NCBI GenBank assembly: GCA_902619105.1
Contig: CACNCV010000001.1
Location: 1-64,000 of the forward strand
Source of the DNA: an uncultured Pelagibacteraceae bacterium
GTDB lineage: Bacteria; Pseudomonadota; Alphaproteobacteria; Pelagibacterales; AG-422-B15
Length of the DNA: 64,000 bases
Direction: 5' to 3'
Positions 8,970 to 18,403 of this stretch are shown here, piece after piece. The position numbers and the translations under genes were made by a program. The notes under the pieces are model-generated. The model did not search any database. It saw nothing but the letters and a program-made list of their open reading frames with translations, and was not told the origin of the DNA. Each line of letters opens with the position of its first letter. The stretch's first letter is position 1.

Positions 8970-9817
8970 GCAAAAAATCTATTATGATAACAGGTGTCTC
9001 TACTGGTATTGGACTAGGAACACTTAGTTATTTTGTGAAAAACGGTTTTCACGTTTATGGAAGTATTCGTAATTCAAAAGATGCAAACAGATTAAAAAAA
9101 ATTTATAAAGATAATTTTACACCTCTAATCTTTGATGTAACAAAAGAAGCTCAGCTAAAAAAGGCTTTCACATTTTTGAAAAAAGATCTCAAGAGTTCAA
9201 ATCTTCTTGCTTTAGTTAATAACGCAGGTGTAGCAATATCTGGCCCCTTATTACATCAAAGGGTGAAAGATTTTGAAAAACAAATTGATATTAATTTAAA
9301 TGGTGCATTTAGAGTCATAAGATATTTTGCTCCATTGTGTGGAGCGGAAAAAAATAATAGTTCGAAGAAGGGTGTAATTTTTAATATAAGTTCAATTTCT
9401 GGAAAAATTGGAATGCCTGGCGTTGGAGCCTATACTGCATCTAAATTTGGTTTAGAGGGCTTAAGTCATAGTTTAAGAAGAGAATTGATTAGATACGGAG
9501 TTGATGTTGTAGTTATTGGACCAGGCCCAATAAAAACTGAAATTTTTGATAAAATTGATAAAAAATTTTTAAACAGCCTCAAAAAAACTGATTATGCAAA
9601 GGCAGCCAAAGGAATACCTAAAAGAATGAAAAATGCCAAAAAGATAGCTTTTCCAGCTGAGGAAGTTGGAAAATTAATATTTAATGCGCTTCATAATCCA
9701 AACAGAAAAACACGGTATGCCATCACGCCAAGTAGAATGATGTATTGGACACTTCCAATGTTATTACCCGACAGAGTCTTAGATCAATTAATCAAAAGAC
9801 GATCGGGAGAATTGTAA
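8966..9817 (+). CDS. Classical SDR-family oxidoreductase
   Basis: A 283-aa short-chain dehydrogenase with intact motifs: the TGVSTGIGLG cofactor loop near residue 8, NNAGVAISGP near 88, a serine in ISSISGKIG, and the catalytic YTASK. The longer C-terminal end (KTRYAITPSRMMYWTLPML) is like retinol-dehydrogenase or steroid-dehydrogenase type SDRs. It starts with an ATGA overlap with the kinase gene. It runs convergently into the glycosyltransferase gene, and the two share 30 coding bases. Substrate unknown. Confidence 0.88.
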   Translation: MSKKSIMITGVSTGIGLGTLSYFVKNGFHVYGSIRNSKDANRLKKIYKDNFTPLIFDVTKEAQLKKAFTFLKKDLKSSNLLALVNNAGVAISGPLLHQRVKDFEKQIDINLNGAFRVIRYFAPLCGAEKNNSSKKGVIFNISSISGKIGMPGVGAYTASKFGLEGLSHSLRRELIRYGVDVVVIGPGPIKTEIFDKIDKKFLNSLKKTDYAKAAKGIPKRMKNAKKIAFPAEEVGKLIFNALHNPNRKTRYAITPSRMMYWTLPMLLPDRVLDQLIKRRSGEL

Positions 9818-10786
9818 AATTTTATTTGATTCTTTTATAACATCATCCGCTGAAATTAAATTAATATTACTACCACCAAATTTGACCGATGAAATAAAAT
9901 GAATGTTTTCAAATTGATCATTTAGAAACTTAACAGCGCTGGTTGGACCACATATTTTCAGCAATGGACATAGATTTGTTGATAGCATTTGCCCAGTGCC
10001 ACTATCATTAGTAATTGCCATACTTAAATATTTTGTAGCACCCATTACTACCTCAAGTCCCGGAAAATTAGATAGTTCCTCCTCAGGAAACATTGGTTTT
10101 TTAATTTGATTAATTATATCTTCCTTTAAATGAGTCTCTTGTGGGCCAAGAAAAAAAACTATTTCGAACCCTTTTGCTTCAAAATATTTAGCCACATCTA
10201 TGAATTTTTTGTAGTCCCATATCCTCTTTGGCGTATTAGAGCCAAGTGAAATGCCAAAATACTTTTTATCTGCTTGGAAAACTTCTTGTAATTCTTTTAG
10301 TATTTCTTTTGGAATTGTTATAGATGATGCTTGTTGTTTTTTATAACTTGATACTAAATCAAGCATCTCAATAATATTATTTACATAAAATTCCCTTTTT
10401 GATTTTTTGTCCTTGGGTTTATAGTTTGAAAATATCCAATTAGCAGAGGCGGAGATGAATTTTGAACATTTAATTCTTCGCAACGCAATGGTGCGTAAAA
10501 CCGCTTTTTGTGTATCAATGATTATATCAAAATTTATATTTCTAAGATCATATTTTGAAGATATTCTTTTCCAAAAAAAAGGGCTTAAATTTACTTGCTC
10601 CCAAATTTTGTCAATATATGGCTCAGTAAATTTTTTTAAACGGGAATTATATTCAGTATAAATAGTATCAGTCATCCAATGGATTTCTGATGTTGGGAAT
10701 CTTTCTCTTAACTGGTGGACAATTTGAAGTTTTAATATTCCATCCCCAATTTGTTCACCATTACTGAAGATAAGAATCTTTTTCAT
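9788..10786 (-). CDS. Glycosyltransferase family 9 protein (heptosyltransferase-like)
   Basis: A 332-aa protein with the two-domain GT-B look of ADP-heptose:LPS heptosyltransferases. The N-terminus (MKKILIFSNGEQIGDGI) has the GT9 Gly-x-Gly-Asp pattern. The second half has GISLGSNTPKRIWDYKKF and a late NDSGTGQMLS segment, where GT9 enzymes bind the nucleotide sugar. A role in adding a sugar to lipopolysaccharide core at the inner membrane is the likely one, but acceptor and donor are unknown. It ends inside the convergent SDR gene and lies 11 bases after the oxidoreductase gene, with which it may be co-transcribed. Confidence 0.8.
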   Translation of the reverse strand: MKKILIFSNGEQIGDGILKLQIVHQLRERFPTSEIHWMTDTIYTEYNSRLKKFTEPYIDKIWEQVNLSPFFWKRISSKYDLRNINFDIIIDTQKAVLRTIALRRIKCSKFISASANWIFSNYKPKDKKSKREFYVNNIIEMLDLVSSYKKQQASSITIPKEILKELQEVFQADKKYFGISLGSNTPKRIWDYKKFIDVAKYFEAKGFEIVFFLGPQETHLKEDIINQIKKPMFPEEELSNFPGLEVVMGATKYLSMAITNDSGTGQMLSTNLCPLLKICGPTSAVKFLNDQFENIHFISSVKFGGSNINLISADDVIKESNKILQFSRSSFD

Positions 10787-10797
10787 GAAATTATGCG

Positions 10798-11805
10798 TTA
10801 GCTTTCTTCAGATACTTTTATAATTAATTTACCTTCGTTTTCGCCAGAAAATAACTTTTTGATTGCAGTGCCAGCATTTTCAATCCCTGGAATAATATGA
10901 TTTTTATACTTAATTTTGTCTTCTTTTAACCATTGTGTAATATCTTGGTAGGCTTCCATATATCTTTTGAAGTAATCAAAAACAATAAAGCCTTTAAGCT
11001 TAATTCTCTTTATCAATAAATTTCCCCAAGCAGGTCCCGGAACAATTGACTCAGCATTATATCCTGAAATCAAACCACAAAGACTTATTCTTCCATTGAT
11101 ATTCATGCGAGTTAATACTGCCTCAGTAATGCTACCACCTACATTTTCAAAATATATGTCAACTCCATCAGGACAAGTCTCTTTTAATTTTTGTCTAAGA
11201 TTTTCAGACTTATAATTAATAGCAGAGTCAATACCTAGTTTATCAACAAGCCATTTACATTTTGCGTCTGAACCTGCAATCCCTATTACCCTGCAACCTT
11301 TAATTTTTCCTATTTGACATACAATTGATCCAACAGCACCGGCTGCTGCAGAAACAACTAAAGTTTCGCCAGGTTTTGGATCAGTTATATCAAGCAAACC
11401 AAAGTAAGCTGTGAGGCCAGTCATTCCTAAAATACTCATGTAACAATCAAGAGGAAAACCTGTTCCTTGAGGAATTTGCCTTACTCCTTTCCCATCACTT
11501 ACACAGTATTGCTGCCATCCGCCCATACAGTTCACAATTTCACCTTTTTTAAATTTTTCATTTTTACTCTCTTCGATTATGCCTATTGTACCACCTCTCA
11601 TGGTGTCTCCAATTTGCATAGCATCAACATAAGATTTTTGTCCACTCATCCACCCGCGATTTGCAGGATCCAAAGAGAGATATATGTTTCTTATTAATAT
11701 TTGACTATCTGAAAGACTGGGAACTTCATTTTCCTCCAAAACTAAGTCCCCTTCACTAATTTCACCAACTGGAAATTTTTTTAAAATCCATTGTTTATTT
11801 TTCAT
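10798..11805 (-). CDS. NADP-dependent medium-chain oxidoreductase (CurA/PTGR-like)
   Basis: A 335-aa zinc-free MDR-family enzyme. The N-terminal catalytic domain has SLDPANRGWMS and MRGGTIG. The Rossmann part has SAAAGAVGSIVCQIGKIKGC, the AxxGxxG loop of leukotriene-B4 dehydrogenase/curcumin reductase-type enzymes, followed by YFENVGG. These enzymes reduce alpha,beta-unsaturated carbonyls with NADPH. The ATG at 11805 is chosen because GGAGA lies 8 bases ahead; an upstream ATG at 11817 would add four residues. The start overlaps the end of the thioesterase gene by 11 bases. Confidence 0.88.
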   Translation of the reverse strand: MKNKQWILKKFPVGEISEGDLVLEENEVPSLSDSQILIRNIYLSLDPANRGWMSGQKSYVDAMQIGDTMRGGTIGIIEESKNEKFKKGEIVNCMGGWQQYCVSDGKGVRQIPQGTGFPLDCYMSILGMTGLTAYFGLLDITDPKPGETLVVSAAAGAVGSIVCQIGKIKGCRVIGIAGSDAKCKWLVDKLGIDSAINYKSENLRQKLKETCPDGVDIYFENVGGSITEAVLTRMNINGRISLCGLISGYNAESIVPGPAWGNLLIKRIKLKGFIVFDYFKRYMEAYQDITQWLKEDKIKYKNHIIPGIENAGTAIKKLFSGENEGKLIIKVSEES

Positions 11806-12256
11806 TATTATCTCCAATCATTTTTTTAAAATTCACCTGAGGCATATCAACACTTACACAAGTTGATGTTGAGGTAACAATAGTCCTATTGTTTTGCTCC
11901 AATCTACCTTCCAAGAATACAATATTTTTTCCAGATTTCACCACTCGCCCATATCCTGTAACTTTCCCCGGTTTAGTTGGATACAAAAAATTTGTTTTCA
12001 GTTCTATTGTTGGCGGTCTTTTTTTGAAATGATTTTGAAATATAAACGCTAATGCAGATGCATCATCTACCATTCCACTAACAATACCTCCTTGGACGTC
12101 ACCTGCAGGATTACAATATTTTTTATCAATATCAAACTCAACTTTGATATCACCAGCTGTAGTATCAACTTCTAAAACAGTCATACTAAAAAGATCGAAT
12201 AATTTATTCTGATTAAACAGCTTGATGAGTTCAGAGTCTGAGATTTTTTCACTCAT
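11795..12256 (-). CDS. PaaI-type hotdog thioesterase
   Basis: A 153-aa hotdog-fold protein with the PaaI/YbgC-like signature NPAGDVQGGIVSGMVDDASALA, where Gly and Asp residues near 55-65 sit in the active site of acyl-CoA thioesterases. Later segments (TIELKTNFLYPTKPGKVTGYGRVVKSGK) continue the beta-sheet as in the family. It probably hydrolyses an acyl-CoA; the substrate is unknown. It lies five bases after the HIT gene and overlaps the oxidoreductase gene, so it sits in the long minus-strand run. Confidence 0.82.
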   Translation of the reverse strand: MSEKISDSELIKLFNQNKLFDLFSMTVLEVDTTAGDIKVEFDIDKKYCNPAGDVQGGIVSGMVDDASALAFIFQNHFKKRPPTIELKTNFLYPTKPGKVTGYGRVVKSGKNIVFLEGRLEQNNRTIVTSTSTCVSVDMPQVNFKKMIGDNNEK

Positions 12257-12261
12257 ATTGA

Positions 12262-12651
12262 TTATTTGTATTCAGGTTTTTCAGGAAATACCATTGGTCC
12301 CAATGGTCTTCCCGCGAGTAAATGAAAGTGTAAGTGAGGTACTTCTTGATGCGCATCCTTACCAGCATTTGCAATGAGCCTATATCCTCCTCCTCCAGAT
12401 TTTTCACTTATACCCAACATATCTGCCACGTTTGAAATAGCCCGATTGAAACCAACTATTTCTTCGTCCGAAGCATTCGCACTAAAATCATTTATGTCTA
12501 TGTATTCCCCTTTTGGAATTACTAAGGCATGTGAAGGTGCTTGCGGACGAATATCTTTGAATGACAGGACATATTCATCCTCATAAATTTTATCACAAGG
12601 GATTTCACCTCTTAAAATCTTAGCAAAAATATTTTCTTTATCATATGACAT
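12262..12651 (-). CDS. HIT-family nucleotide hydrolase (HinT-like)
   Basis: Histidine-triad protein of 129 aa. The N-terminus ENIFAKILRGEIPCDKIYED and the C-terminal triad HLHFHLLAGRPLG are diagnostic of the HinT branch, which hydrolyses nucleoside phosphoramidates and adenylates. It starts one base into the end of hisE and so is the tail of the his cluster. HIT genes next to hisE are common in Alphaproteobacteria; no functional link to histidine synthesis is shown. Confidence 0.94.
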   Translation of the reverse strand: MSYDKENIFAKILRGEIPCDKIYEDEYVLSFKDIRPQAPSHALVIPKGEYIDINDFSANASDEEIVGFNRAISNVADMLGISEKSGGGGYRLIANAGKDAHQEVPHLHFHLLAGRPLGPMVFPEKPEYK

Positions 12652-12962
12652 TAATCTCTTAGTCCTGTTTTACCCTCTCTTTTTTCTAACTCTTGATAGA
12701 CTTGATCAGGAGTAATATCAAATTTTTTCAACATGACTAACAAATGATAAATAAGATCTGCCGATTCATAAATTATTTGCTCTACATTATCTTCTTCAGC
12801 GGCTTCCACAGTTTCAAGTGATTCCTCTTTTAACTTTTCTATACATTTACTTTTACCTTCTGATATAAGTTTTGCCGTATAAGATTTTGAAGGGTCTTCA
12901 TTTGCATGTGAAATAATTGTATCAAAGAGCCGAGCTAATACATCAACTTTTTTACTGCTCAT
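12651..12962 (-). CDS. hisE: HisE, phosphoribosyl-ATP pyrophosphatase
   Basis: Second step of histidine synthesis, PRATP to PRAMP. The 103-aa all-helical protein carries KLKEESLETVEAA and YESADLIYHLLVML, the MazG-like helices that hold the acidic metal-binding residues, and ends with LEKREGKTGLRD as usual. The start overlaps the DUF1330 gene by four bases. HisI is separate and not in this window. Confidence 0.95.
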   Translation of the reverse strand: MSSKKVDVLARLFDTIISHANEDPSKSYTAKLISEGKSKCIEKLKEESLETVEAAEEDNVEQIIYESADLIYHLLVMLKKFDITPDQVYQELEKREGKTGLRD

Positions 12963-13246
12963 TCCACTCCCTCAACAATTGCAAAAATTCTATCCTTTTC
13001 GTCTCCCAAGATTTTTTTTGCATTTTGATATTCTTCTGAGTTATAAGCCTGTTTAGCTATTTCAATTGTCTCATACTCAACTATGACGTTTCTTTCAAAC
13101 TCTTTACCTTCCGTGGTTGTTTGTTCGCCACCCCGTACTAAAAATTTACCATTGTATTTTTTGACTGCCTCAGTTGCATACTCTGCATATAATTTTTGCT
13201 TGTCCGGATGTAACACATTGACTTTTACTACCCAATAACCTTTCAT
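12959..13246 (-). CDS. DUF1330-family small protein
   Basis: A 95-aa dimeric alpha+beta-barrel-type protein: GYWVVKVNV first strand, YAEYATEAVKKYNGKFLVRGG in the middle, and NVIVEYETIEIAKQAYNSEEY near the end, all typical of DUF1330. Molecular function is unknown for the family. It sits between hisF (three bases away) and hisE (four-base overlap), so it is co-expressed with histidine synthesis genes, though this does not prove a role there. Confidence 0.88.
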   Translation of the reverse strand: MKGYWVVKVNVLHPDKQKLYAEYATEAVKKYNGKFLVRGGEQTTTEGKEFERNVIVEYETIEIAKQAYNSEEYQNAKKILGDEKDRIFAIVEGVE

Positions 13247-13248
13247 AA

Positions 13249-14007
13249 TTAAATCCTAACTGCTATATTTTGTTCAGCAAGATAAGTTTTTACATCTTTA
13301 ATACTATATTCTCCGAAATGAAAAATAGAAGCAGCTAATAGAGCGCTAGCTCCCCCCTTTAATACCCCTTCAACAAAGTGCTCTAGGTTTCCAACGCCAC
13401 CTGAAGCAATAACAGGAATATCAATTGAGGATGAGACAGTACTCAATAATTCAGTGTCAAATCCTATTTTTGTTCCATCTCTGTCCATTGAAGTTAATAA
13501 TATCTCACCAGCTCCTAAATTAGCTACTTCAATGCAATATTCTATTGCATCAATATCTGTGGGCTTTCTTCCACCATGGGTATATATATTCCAACTTTTA
13601 TCTCCATTTTTTTTTGCGTCCACTGCTATAACTATTGTTGAGGAACCATATTTCTTTGCCGCTTTTCCAACCAGGTCAATGTTTTCAACTGCAGCTGTAT
13701 TTATAGACACTTTATCTGCTCCATGGTGAAGCAAACGAGATATATCATCAATGGTCCTAACACCTCCACCTACAGTGAGTGGTATGAAACAATTTTCAGC
13801 AGTTTTTTTAACCACTTCAAAGAGGGTTTCTCTATCGTCACTTGATGCAGTTATATCTAGAAAGCATAGTTCATCAGCTCCCTCAGAATTATAGATTTTT
13901 GCTTGTTCAACAGGATCGCCAGCATCAATTAAGTCAACAAAATTGACGCCTTTGACAACTCTCCCTCGATCAACATCTAAACAGGGTATGATTCTTTTTT
14001 TTAGCAT
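13249..14007 (-). CDS. hisF: HisF, imidazole glycerol phosphate synthase cyclase subunit
   Basis: TIM-barrel subunit that uses ammonia from HisH to turn PRFAR into imidazole glycerol phosphate and AICAR. The N-terminus [18 protein letters not shown] contains catalytic Asp11. A second conserved aspartate occurs in the [13 protein letters not shown] loop, and the phosphate loops GGGVRT and ASGGVG are intact. Length 252 aa is standard. It follows hisA by one base. Confidence 0.98.
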   Translation of the reverse strand: MLKKRIIPCLDVDRGRVVKGVNFVDLIDAGDPVEQAKIYNSEGADELCFLDITASSDDRETLFEVVKKTAENCFIPLTVGGGVRTIDDISRLLHHGADKVSINTAAVENIDLVGKAAKKYGSSTIVIAVDAKKNGDKSWNIYTHGGRKPTDIDAIEYCIEVANLGAGEILLTSMDRDGTKIGFDTELLSTVSSSIDIPVIASGGVGNLEHFVEGVLKGGASALLAASIFHFGEYSIKDVKTYLAEQNIAVRI

Positions 14008-14008
14008 T

Positions 14009-14731
14009 CTATCTAACTATCTTTAATGCCTCAGCAATATCAATATTTTTGTCATAAATTGCTTTACCTACAATCACACCTTTTATTTGCGAGTAATTTT
14101 TTTTCTTTAAGTTCATAAGGTCCGAGATATTTGATACCCCGCCTGATGCAACACAGTCAATTTTTGTTTGAACCATTACATTTTCTAGCATTTCAAAGTT
14201 GATTCCTTGCTTCATACCATCCCTCATAACGTCAGTAATTATTATTGAGTTGATATTAAGATCTTCTATACTTTTTAAAAAATCAGAAATTTGTAAATCT
14301 TTTACCTCTTTCCAACCTTTTGTAGCAATTTGGTTGTGCTTAATGTCAAGAGCAATTGAAATTCTATCAGGATAATTGCAAACTGATTTCTCAAAAAAAG
14401 TTTTATTTTCAAACGCTGATGTTCCAATAATAACATTATTAACACCAATATTAATGAGTCTTTCAACTCTTTTTATATTCCTTACTCCGCCACCGAACTG
14501 AATCTTAAGATTTGTATTTTTTTTTATTTGCTCAATAGATTTAATATTTTCAAAATTGCCCTTAAGGGCACCATCTAAGTCAACGCAATGCAAATATTCC
14601 ACTCCAGAGTCTTCAAAAATTTTAGCCTGTTCTAACGGTGACTCATTATATGTTGTAGATTGTTTAAAATCACCTTGTATTAATCTTACACATTTACCGT
14701 CTTTTAAATCAATTGCTGGAAATAAAATCAT
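14009..14731 (-). CDS. hisA: HisA, ProFAR isomerase
   Basis: TIM-barrel isomerase converting ProFAR to PRFAR. The 240-aa protein starts with [17 protein letters not shown], catalytic Asp at position 8, then FGGGVRN and a second catalytic-site [12 protein letters not shown] loop. An in-frame extension to 14872 exists but overlaps hisH out of frame and adds unrelated basic sequence, so the ATG at 14731 is used. It forms an ATGA overlap with hisH. Confidence 0.97.
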   Translation of the reverse strand: MILFPAIDLKDGKCVRLIQGDFKQSTTYNESPLEQAKIFEDSGVEYLHCVDLDGALKGNFENIKSIEQIKKNTNLKIQFGGGVRNIKRVERLINIGVNNVIIGTSAFENKTFFEKSVCNYPDRISIALDIKHNQIATKGWKEVKDLQISDFLKSIEDLNINSIIITDVMRDGMKQGINFEMLENVMVQTKIDCVASGGVSNISDLMNLKKKNYSQIKGVIVGKAIYDKNIDIAEALKIVR

Positions 14732-15366
14732 GAAGGTTCCCACTCGAGAAAGTTTAAAATTATTTGTTTTCCGTTTATATGACTTTTTTCTGGATGAAAT
14801 TGTGTACCAAAAATATTTTCCTTGAGTACTGCTGCAGTAATTGGATTTGGATATTTTGTAGTTGCTATACAATTTTGATTTTTTTGAGTTCTAAAGTAGT
14901 AACTGTGCACAAAATAAAAATCAGTATTTTGTGAAATATTATTCATTAATTCATGTTTGCGAAAAGTGACTTCATTCCATCCCATGTGTGGAATTTTATA
15001 ATCAGCTGGAGCCTCGATCTTGATTACTTCTCCGGGTATCCATCCAAAGCCCTCACATTCACCAAATTCTAAAGATTTTTCTGCTAGTAATTGCATTCCA
15101 ACACAAATGCCCATAAAAGCTTTTTTTTCGCCAATTACCACTTGTTCAAGACTTTCAAATAGACCGTCTATTTTGTGAATTGCGTTCTTACAGTCTTGAA
15201 AAGCTCCAACTCCAGGAAGAACTAATTTATCGGCGTTCAATATTTCAGATGGTGTGTTTGTAACAATAATTTCATATGGATTTTCTAAGTTATTGTTTAC
15301 GGCTTCAAATGCCTTGTGTACTGAATGTAAATTTCCTGAGCCGTAGTTGATAATTACTAACTTCAT
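14728..15366 (-). CDS. hisH: HisH, imidazole glycerol phosphate synthase glutaminase subunit
   Basis: Class I glutamine amidotransferase that supplies ammonia to HisF. Visible features are IINYGSGNLHSVHKA at the N-terminus, the oxyanion strand LPGVGAFQDC, the nucleophile elbow MGICVGMQLL with the catalytic cysteine near residue 82, and the FHPEKS catalytic histidine/glutamate near the end. Length 212 aa. It overlaps bcp and hisA by four bases on each side. Confidence 0.97.
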   Translation of the reverse strand: MKLVIINYGSGNLHSVHKAFEAVNNNLENPYEIIVTNTPSEILNADKLVLPGVGAFQDCKNAIHKIDGLFESLEQVVIGEKKAFMGICVGMQLLAEKSLEFGECEGFGWIPGEVIKIEAPADYKIPHMGWNEVTFRKHELMNNISQNTDFYFVHSYYFRTQKNQNCIATTKYPNPITAAVLKENIFGTQFHPEKSHINGKQIILNFLEWEPS

Positions 15367-15821
15367 TTATTCATCTGTTTAATAGTATCAATAACTTCCT
15401 CTACATGATTATTTACTTTCACTTTTCTCCAAACCTTTACGACCTTGCCTTTCATAATAAGAAATGTAGATCTATCTATTCCCTTGTACGTTCTGCCATA
15501 CATACTTTTTTTAATCCATACACCAAATGTTTCACAGATTTTATCAGTCTCATCAGAAAGAAGATCAAATTTTAATTTGTATTTTTCAGCAAATTTATTT
15601 TGTTTTTGAACGGTATCTTTGGATATACCATAAACTCTTACCTTTAGATTGTTAAACTTTCGAAGATTGCTTTGGAAATCACAAGACTCTTTTGTACAAC
15701 CTGGAGTATCCGCTTTAGGATAAAAATAAATTACCGTGTCCTCTTTTGTAGGAAATTTAACTTCTTCATTTTTCTGATTTTTAAGTTTGAATGAAGGTAG
15801 TTTTTGGCCTTCTTTTATCAT
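15363..15821 (-). CDS. bcp: Thioredoxin-dependent peroxiredoxin, BCP/PrxQ type
   Basis: Thiol peroxidase (152 aa) that reduces peroxides. The motif DTPGCTKESCDF near residue 40 contains the peroxidatic cysteine and, five residues on, the resolving cysteine of atypical 2-Cys PrxQ proteins. The conserved peroxiredoxin strand YFYPKADTPG and a later Arg in TYKGIDRSTF are also present. It lies between hisB (two bases away) and hisH (four-base overlap), an unusual place for a peroxidase gene but typical of opportunistic operon packing. Confidence 0.93.
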   Translation of the reverse strand: MIKEGQKLPSFKLKNQKNEEVKFPTKEDTVIYFYPKADTPGCTKESCDFQSNLRKFNNLKVRVYGISKDTVQKQNKFAEKYKLKFDLLSDETDKICETFGVWIKKSMYGRTYKGIDRSTFLIMKGKVVKVWRKVKVNNHVEEVIDTIKQMNK

Positions 15822-15823
15822 TG

Positions 15824-16423
15824 TTAAAGTTGTCCTTTGGTAGAGGGAATGTTCATTCCCTCTCGCTCATTAATCGCAACAGCATTTCTTAAACTTCTTG
15901 CCAAAGCCTTAAAGCAAGATTCAATTATATGATGGTTGTTTTCTCCATAAATATTTTCCACATGTAATGTTGTTCCACTTGCTTGTGCAAAAGCTTGGAA
16001 CCATTCTTTAAATAATTCAGTATCAAAGTCACCTTGAGAAGATGTTATCTTTGGAGCACTAAATTGTACTTTCCAAATTAAATAAGGTCTATTTGATAGA
16101 TCAAGCGCGACTCTTGATAATGTTTCATCCATCGGAATATATGAGTGCGCATAACGTGTAATACCTTGTCGATTACCTAATGCTTTTGATAAACATTCGC
16201 CAATTGCAATGCCTGTATCCTCAGTTGTATGGTGATAATCAATGTGAGTATCTCCTGTTGCTTTTATCTTCATATCAATCAGTGAGTGCTTTGACAATTG
16301 TTCAAGCATGTGGTCAAGAAATCCAATGCCAGTCTTGATATCGTACTTACCTGTTCCGTCGATATTAATATCGACAGAGATAGAGGTTTCTTTCGTGTCT
16401 CTTTTATACTCTGCTGTTCTCAT
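15824..16423 (-). CDS. hisB: HisB, imidazoleglycerol-phosphate dehydratase
   Basis: Manganese-dependent dehydratase, monofunctional form (199 aa, no phosphatase domain). Metal-binding motifs are clear: [13 protein letters not shown] near residue 38, [17 protein letters not shown] near residue 62, and [12 protein letters not shown] in the second repeat. It is the promoter-proximal gene of the minus-strand his cluster and is divergent from hslV across 115 bases. hisG, hisD, hisC and hisI are not in the window. Confidence 0.98.
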   Translation of the reverse strand: MRTAEYKRDTKETSISVDINIDGTGKYDIKTGIGFLDHMLEQLSKHSLIDMKIKATGDTHIDYHHTTEDTGIAIGECLSKALGNRQGITRYAHSYIPMDETLSRVALDLSNRPYLIWKVQFSAPKITSSQGDFDTELFKEWFQAFAQASGTTLHVENIYGENNHHIIESCFKALARSLRNAVAINEREGMNIPSTKGQL

Positions 16424-16500
16424 AACAAAATCCAGTCGGTTTCTATCAATAAATCACTGAATTATCTATAAAAAATGTAATTTTTAATGAAAAGTCAGGA

Positions 16501-16528
16501 CTTGAAGTTAATAAATAAATAGCCACAT
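16501..16528 (+). promoter_or_regulatory. Candidate heat-shock (sigma-32-type) promoter for hslVU
   Basis: CTTGAAG (16501-16507) and GCCACAT (16522-16528) are separated by 14 bases, close to the CTTGAAA / CCCCATNT heat-shock pattern. hslVU belongs to the sigma-32 regulon in well-studied proteobacteria. The -10 ends only ten bases before the ATG at 16539, so a transcript from it would have almost no leader. Primer extension before and after heat shock would test it. Confidence 0.45.
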
Positions 16529-16538
16529 AACACTCAGC

Positions 16539-17090
16539 ATGGAAAATCAACAAAGCCAATCATGGCACGGTACAACTATTATTAGTGTAAGAAAAGGCAA
16601 TCAGGTTGTTGTCGCGGGAGACGGTCAAGTGAGTCTTGGAAATACAGTCATTAAAGGCACTGCCCAAAAGGTTAGAAAAATAGGTGATGGTAGTGTTATT
16701 GCTGGTTTTGCCGGAGCAACTGCAGATGCATTTACTTTATTTGAAAGACTGGAAGCGAAACTAGAAAAGCATCCTAAACAGCTTACCAGAGCATGTGTTG
16801 AACTGGCGAAAGATTGGCGCACCGACAAATATTTAAGGCGCCTAGAAGCACTTCTTACAGTTGCAGACTCTTCTACATCACTTCTGATTACTGGAATGGG
16901 TGATGTGTTAGACCCTGATGGGTCAATTATTGGAATTGGTAGCGGTGGTAATTATGCACTATCCGCTGCTAAAGCCCTTATTGATACTGATCTTACCGCT
17001 GAAGAAATTGCTTTAAAGTCACTAAAAATTGCTGGCGAAATTTGTGTTTTCACAAACAACAATGTTACACTTGAAAAAATTGAGTATTAG
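16539..17090 (+). CDS. hslV: HslV, ATP-dependent protease peptidase subunit
   Basis: Proteasome-beta-like threonine peptidase that assembles with HslU. The N-terminal [12 protein letters not shown] segment provides the catalytic threonine after removal of a short propeptide; Thr12, directly after His-Gly, is the expected new N-terminus. Also present are [11 protein letters not shown], the [10 protein letters not shown] loop and [14 protein letters not shown]. Length 183 aa is typical. It lies four bases before hslU. Confidence 0.98.
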   Translation: MENQQSQSWHGTTIISVRKGNQVVVAGDGQVSLGNTVIKGTAQKVRKIGDGSVIAGFAGATADAFTLFERLEAKLEKHPKQLTRACVELAKDWRTDKYLRRLEALLTVADSSTSLLITGMGDVLDPDGSIIGIGSGGNYALSAAKALIDTDLTAEEIALKSLKIAGEICVFTNNNVTLEKIEY

Positions 17091-17093
17091 ATA

Positions 17094-18398
17094 ATGCAAG
17101 CGTTTTCACCAAGGGAAATTGTCTCCGAACTTGATAGATATATTATTGGACAGGATGATGCGAAAAAATCTGTTGCTATCGCATTAAGAAATCGTTGGCG
17201 ACGTCAGCAATTGCCAGAAGATATGAGAGAGGAAGTTCTTCCAAAAAATATTTTAATGATTGGCCCTACTGGGATTGGTAAAACTGAAATTTCTAGAAGG
17301 CTCTCAAAATTAGCACAAGCACCGTTTATAAAAGTTGAAGCAACAAAATTTACAGAAGTCGGATATGTAGGTAGAGATGTGGAGTCGATTGTTCGTGATT
17401 TGATTGAAATAGCAATTACAATGGTTCGTGAGATAAAAAGAAAAGAAGTCAAAGCAAAAGCACAATTAGCTGCTGAAGAACGCGTACTGGATGCTTTAGT
17501 TGGACCAGGTTCTGGGCCTGCTACGCGAGAAAGCTTTAGAAAAAAACTCAGAAATAACGAACTCAATGAAAAGGAAATCGAAATAGCTGTTCAAGACACT
17601 GGATCATTTCCAACAATTGATCTTCAAGGTGGACAAGGTGGGGGCGTAGGAATGATAAATCTTAACGACATGCTTGGTAAAGCAATGGGACCAAAAACTA
17701 AGAAGAAAAAAACAACAGTTGCAGACTCCTATGAGATATTGGTTAATGAAGAGTCAGATAAGCTCATTGATACTGACCAAATTGTAAACGAGGCAAAAAA
17801 AGCTGTAGAGGATAACGGAATTGTATTTATAGACGAAATAGACAAAGTTTGTGCAAGAAGTGAAAGAGTTGGTGGTGACGTTTCAAGAGAGGGGGTGCAA
17901 AGAGATCTGTTACCTTTAATTGAAGGAACCACTGTTAATACAAAACACGGAACGATCAAAACTGATCATATACTTTTTATAGCTTCTGGAGCATTTCAGC
18001 TATCTAAGCCATCAGATCTATTACCAGAATTGCAGGGTAGACTTCCAATAAGGGTAAATCTCAAAGCACTTTCACAGGAAGACTTTAAACGTATCTTAAC
18101 AGAACCCAAGTATAGCTTGATAAAACAGTATGAGGCACTGATGGGTACTGAAGATGTAAAAATTAATTTCAGCGAAGATGGAATTGATGCAATAGCAACC
18201 TTGGCTGTAGACATTAACTCAACTATTGAGAATATTGGAGCTCGTCGTTTACATACAATTCTTGAGAGAGTATTAGAAGATATAAGTTTTTCTGCAGCTG
18301 ATAAAAGTGGAGAAAAAATTACAATTGATGCAAACTATGTGAAAGATAATGTAAATGAATTATCAAAAGATACAGATCTTTCTAAATTTATTCTTTAG
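17094..18398 (+). CDS. hslU: HslU, AAA+ unfoldase of HslVU
   Basis: Clp/Hsp100-type ATPase (434 aa) that unfolds substrates into HslV. Order of features: N-terminal [23 protein letters not shown] sequence, Walker [10 protein letters not shown] near residue 60, the pore-loop region [14 protein letters not shown], an inserted I domain of about 130 residues with a GQGGGVG linker, Walker B IVFIDEID, and sensor-2 arginine in [13 protein letters not shown]. It ends with the buried KFIL-type tail that activates HslV. Translation is probably coupled to hslV. Confidence 0.98.
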   Translation: MQAFSPREIVSELDRYIIGQDDAKKSVAIALRNRWRRQQLPEDMREEVLPKNILMIGPTGIGKTEISRRLSKLAQAPFIKVEATKFTEVGYVGRDVESIVRDLIEIAITMVREIKRKEVKAKAQLAAEERVLDALVGPGSGPATRESFRKKLRNNELNEKEIEIAVQDTGSFPTIDLQGGQGGGVGMINLNDMLGKAMGPKTKKKKTTVADSYEILVNEESDKLIDTDQIVNEAKKAVEDNGIVFIDEIDKVCARSERVGGDVSREGVQRDLLPLIEGTTVNTKHGTIKTDHILFIASGAFQLSKPSDLLPELQGRLPIRVNLKALSQEDFKRILTEPKYSLIKQYEALMGTEDVKINFSEDGIDAIATLAVDINSTIENIGARRLHTILERVLEDISFSAADKSGEKITIDANYVKDNVNELSKDTDLSKFIL

Positions 18399-18403
18399 TT
18401 TAT

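Noticed and set aside
14732-14872. Longer hisA start at 14872
   Set aside because: The extension lies inside hisH in another frame and is unrelated to HisA; MILFPAID is the normal N-terminus.
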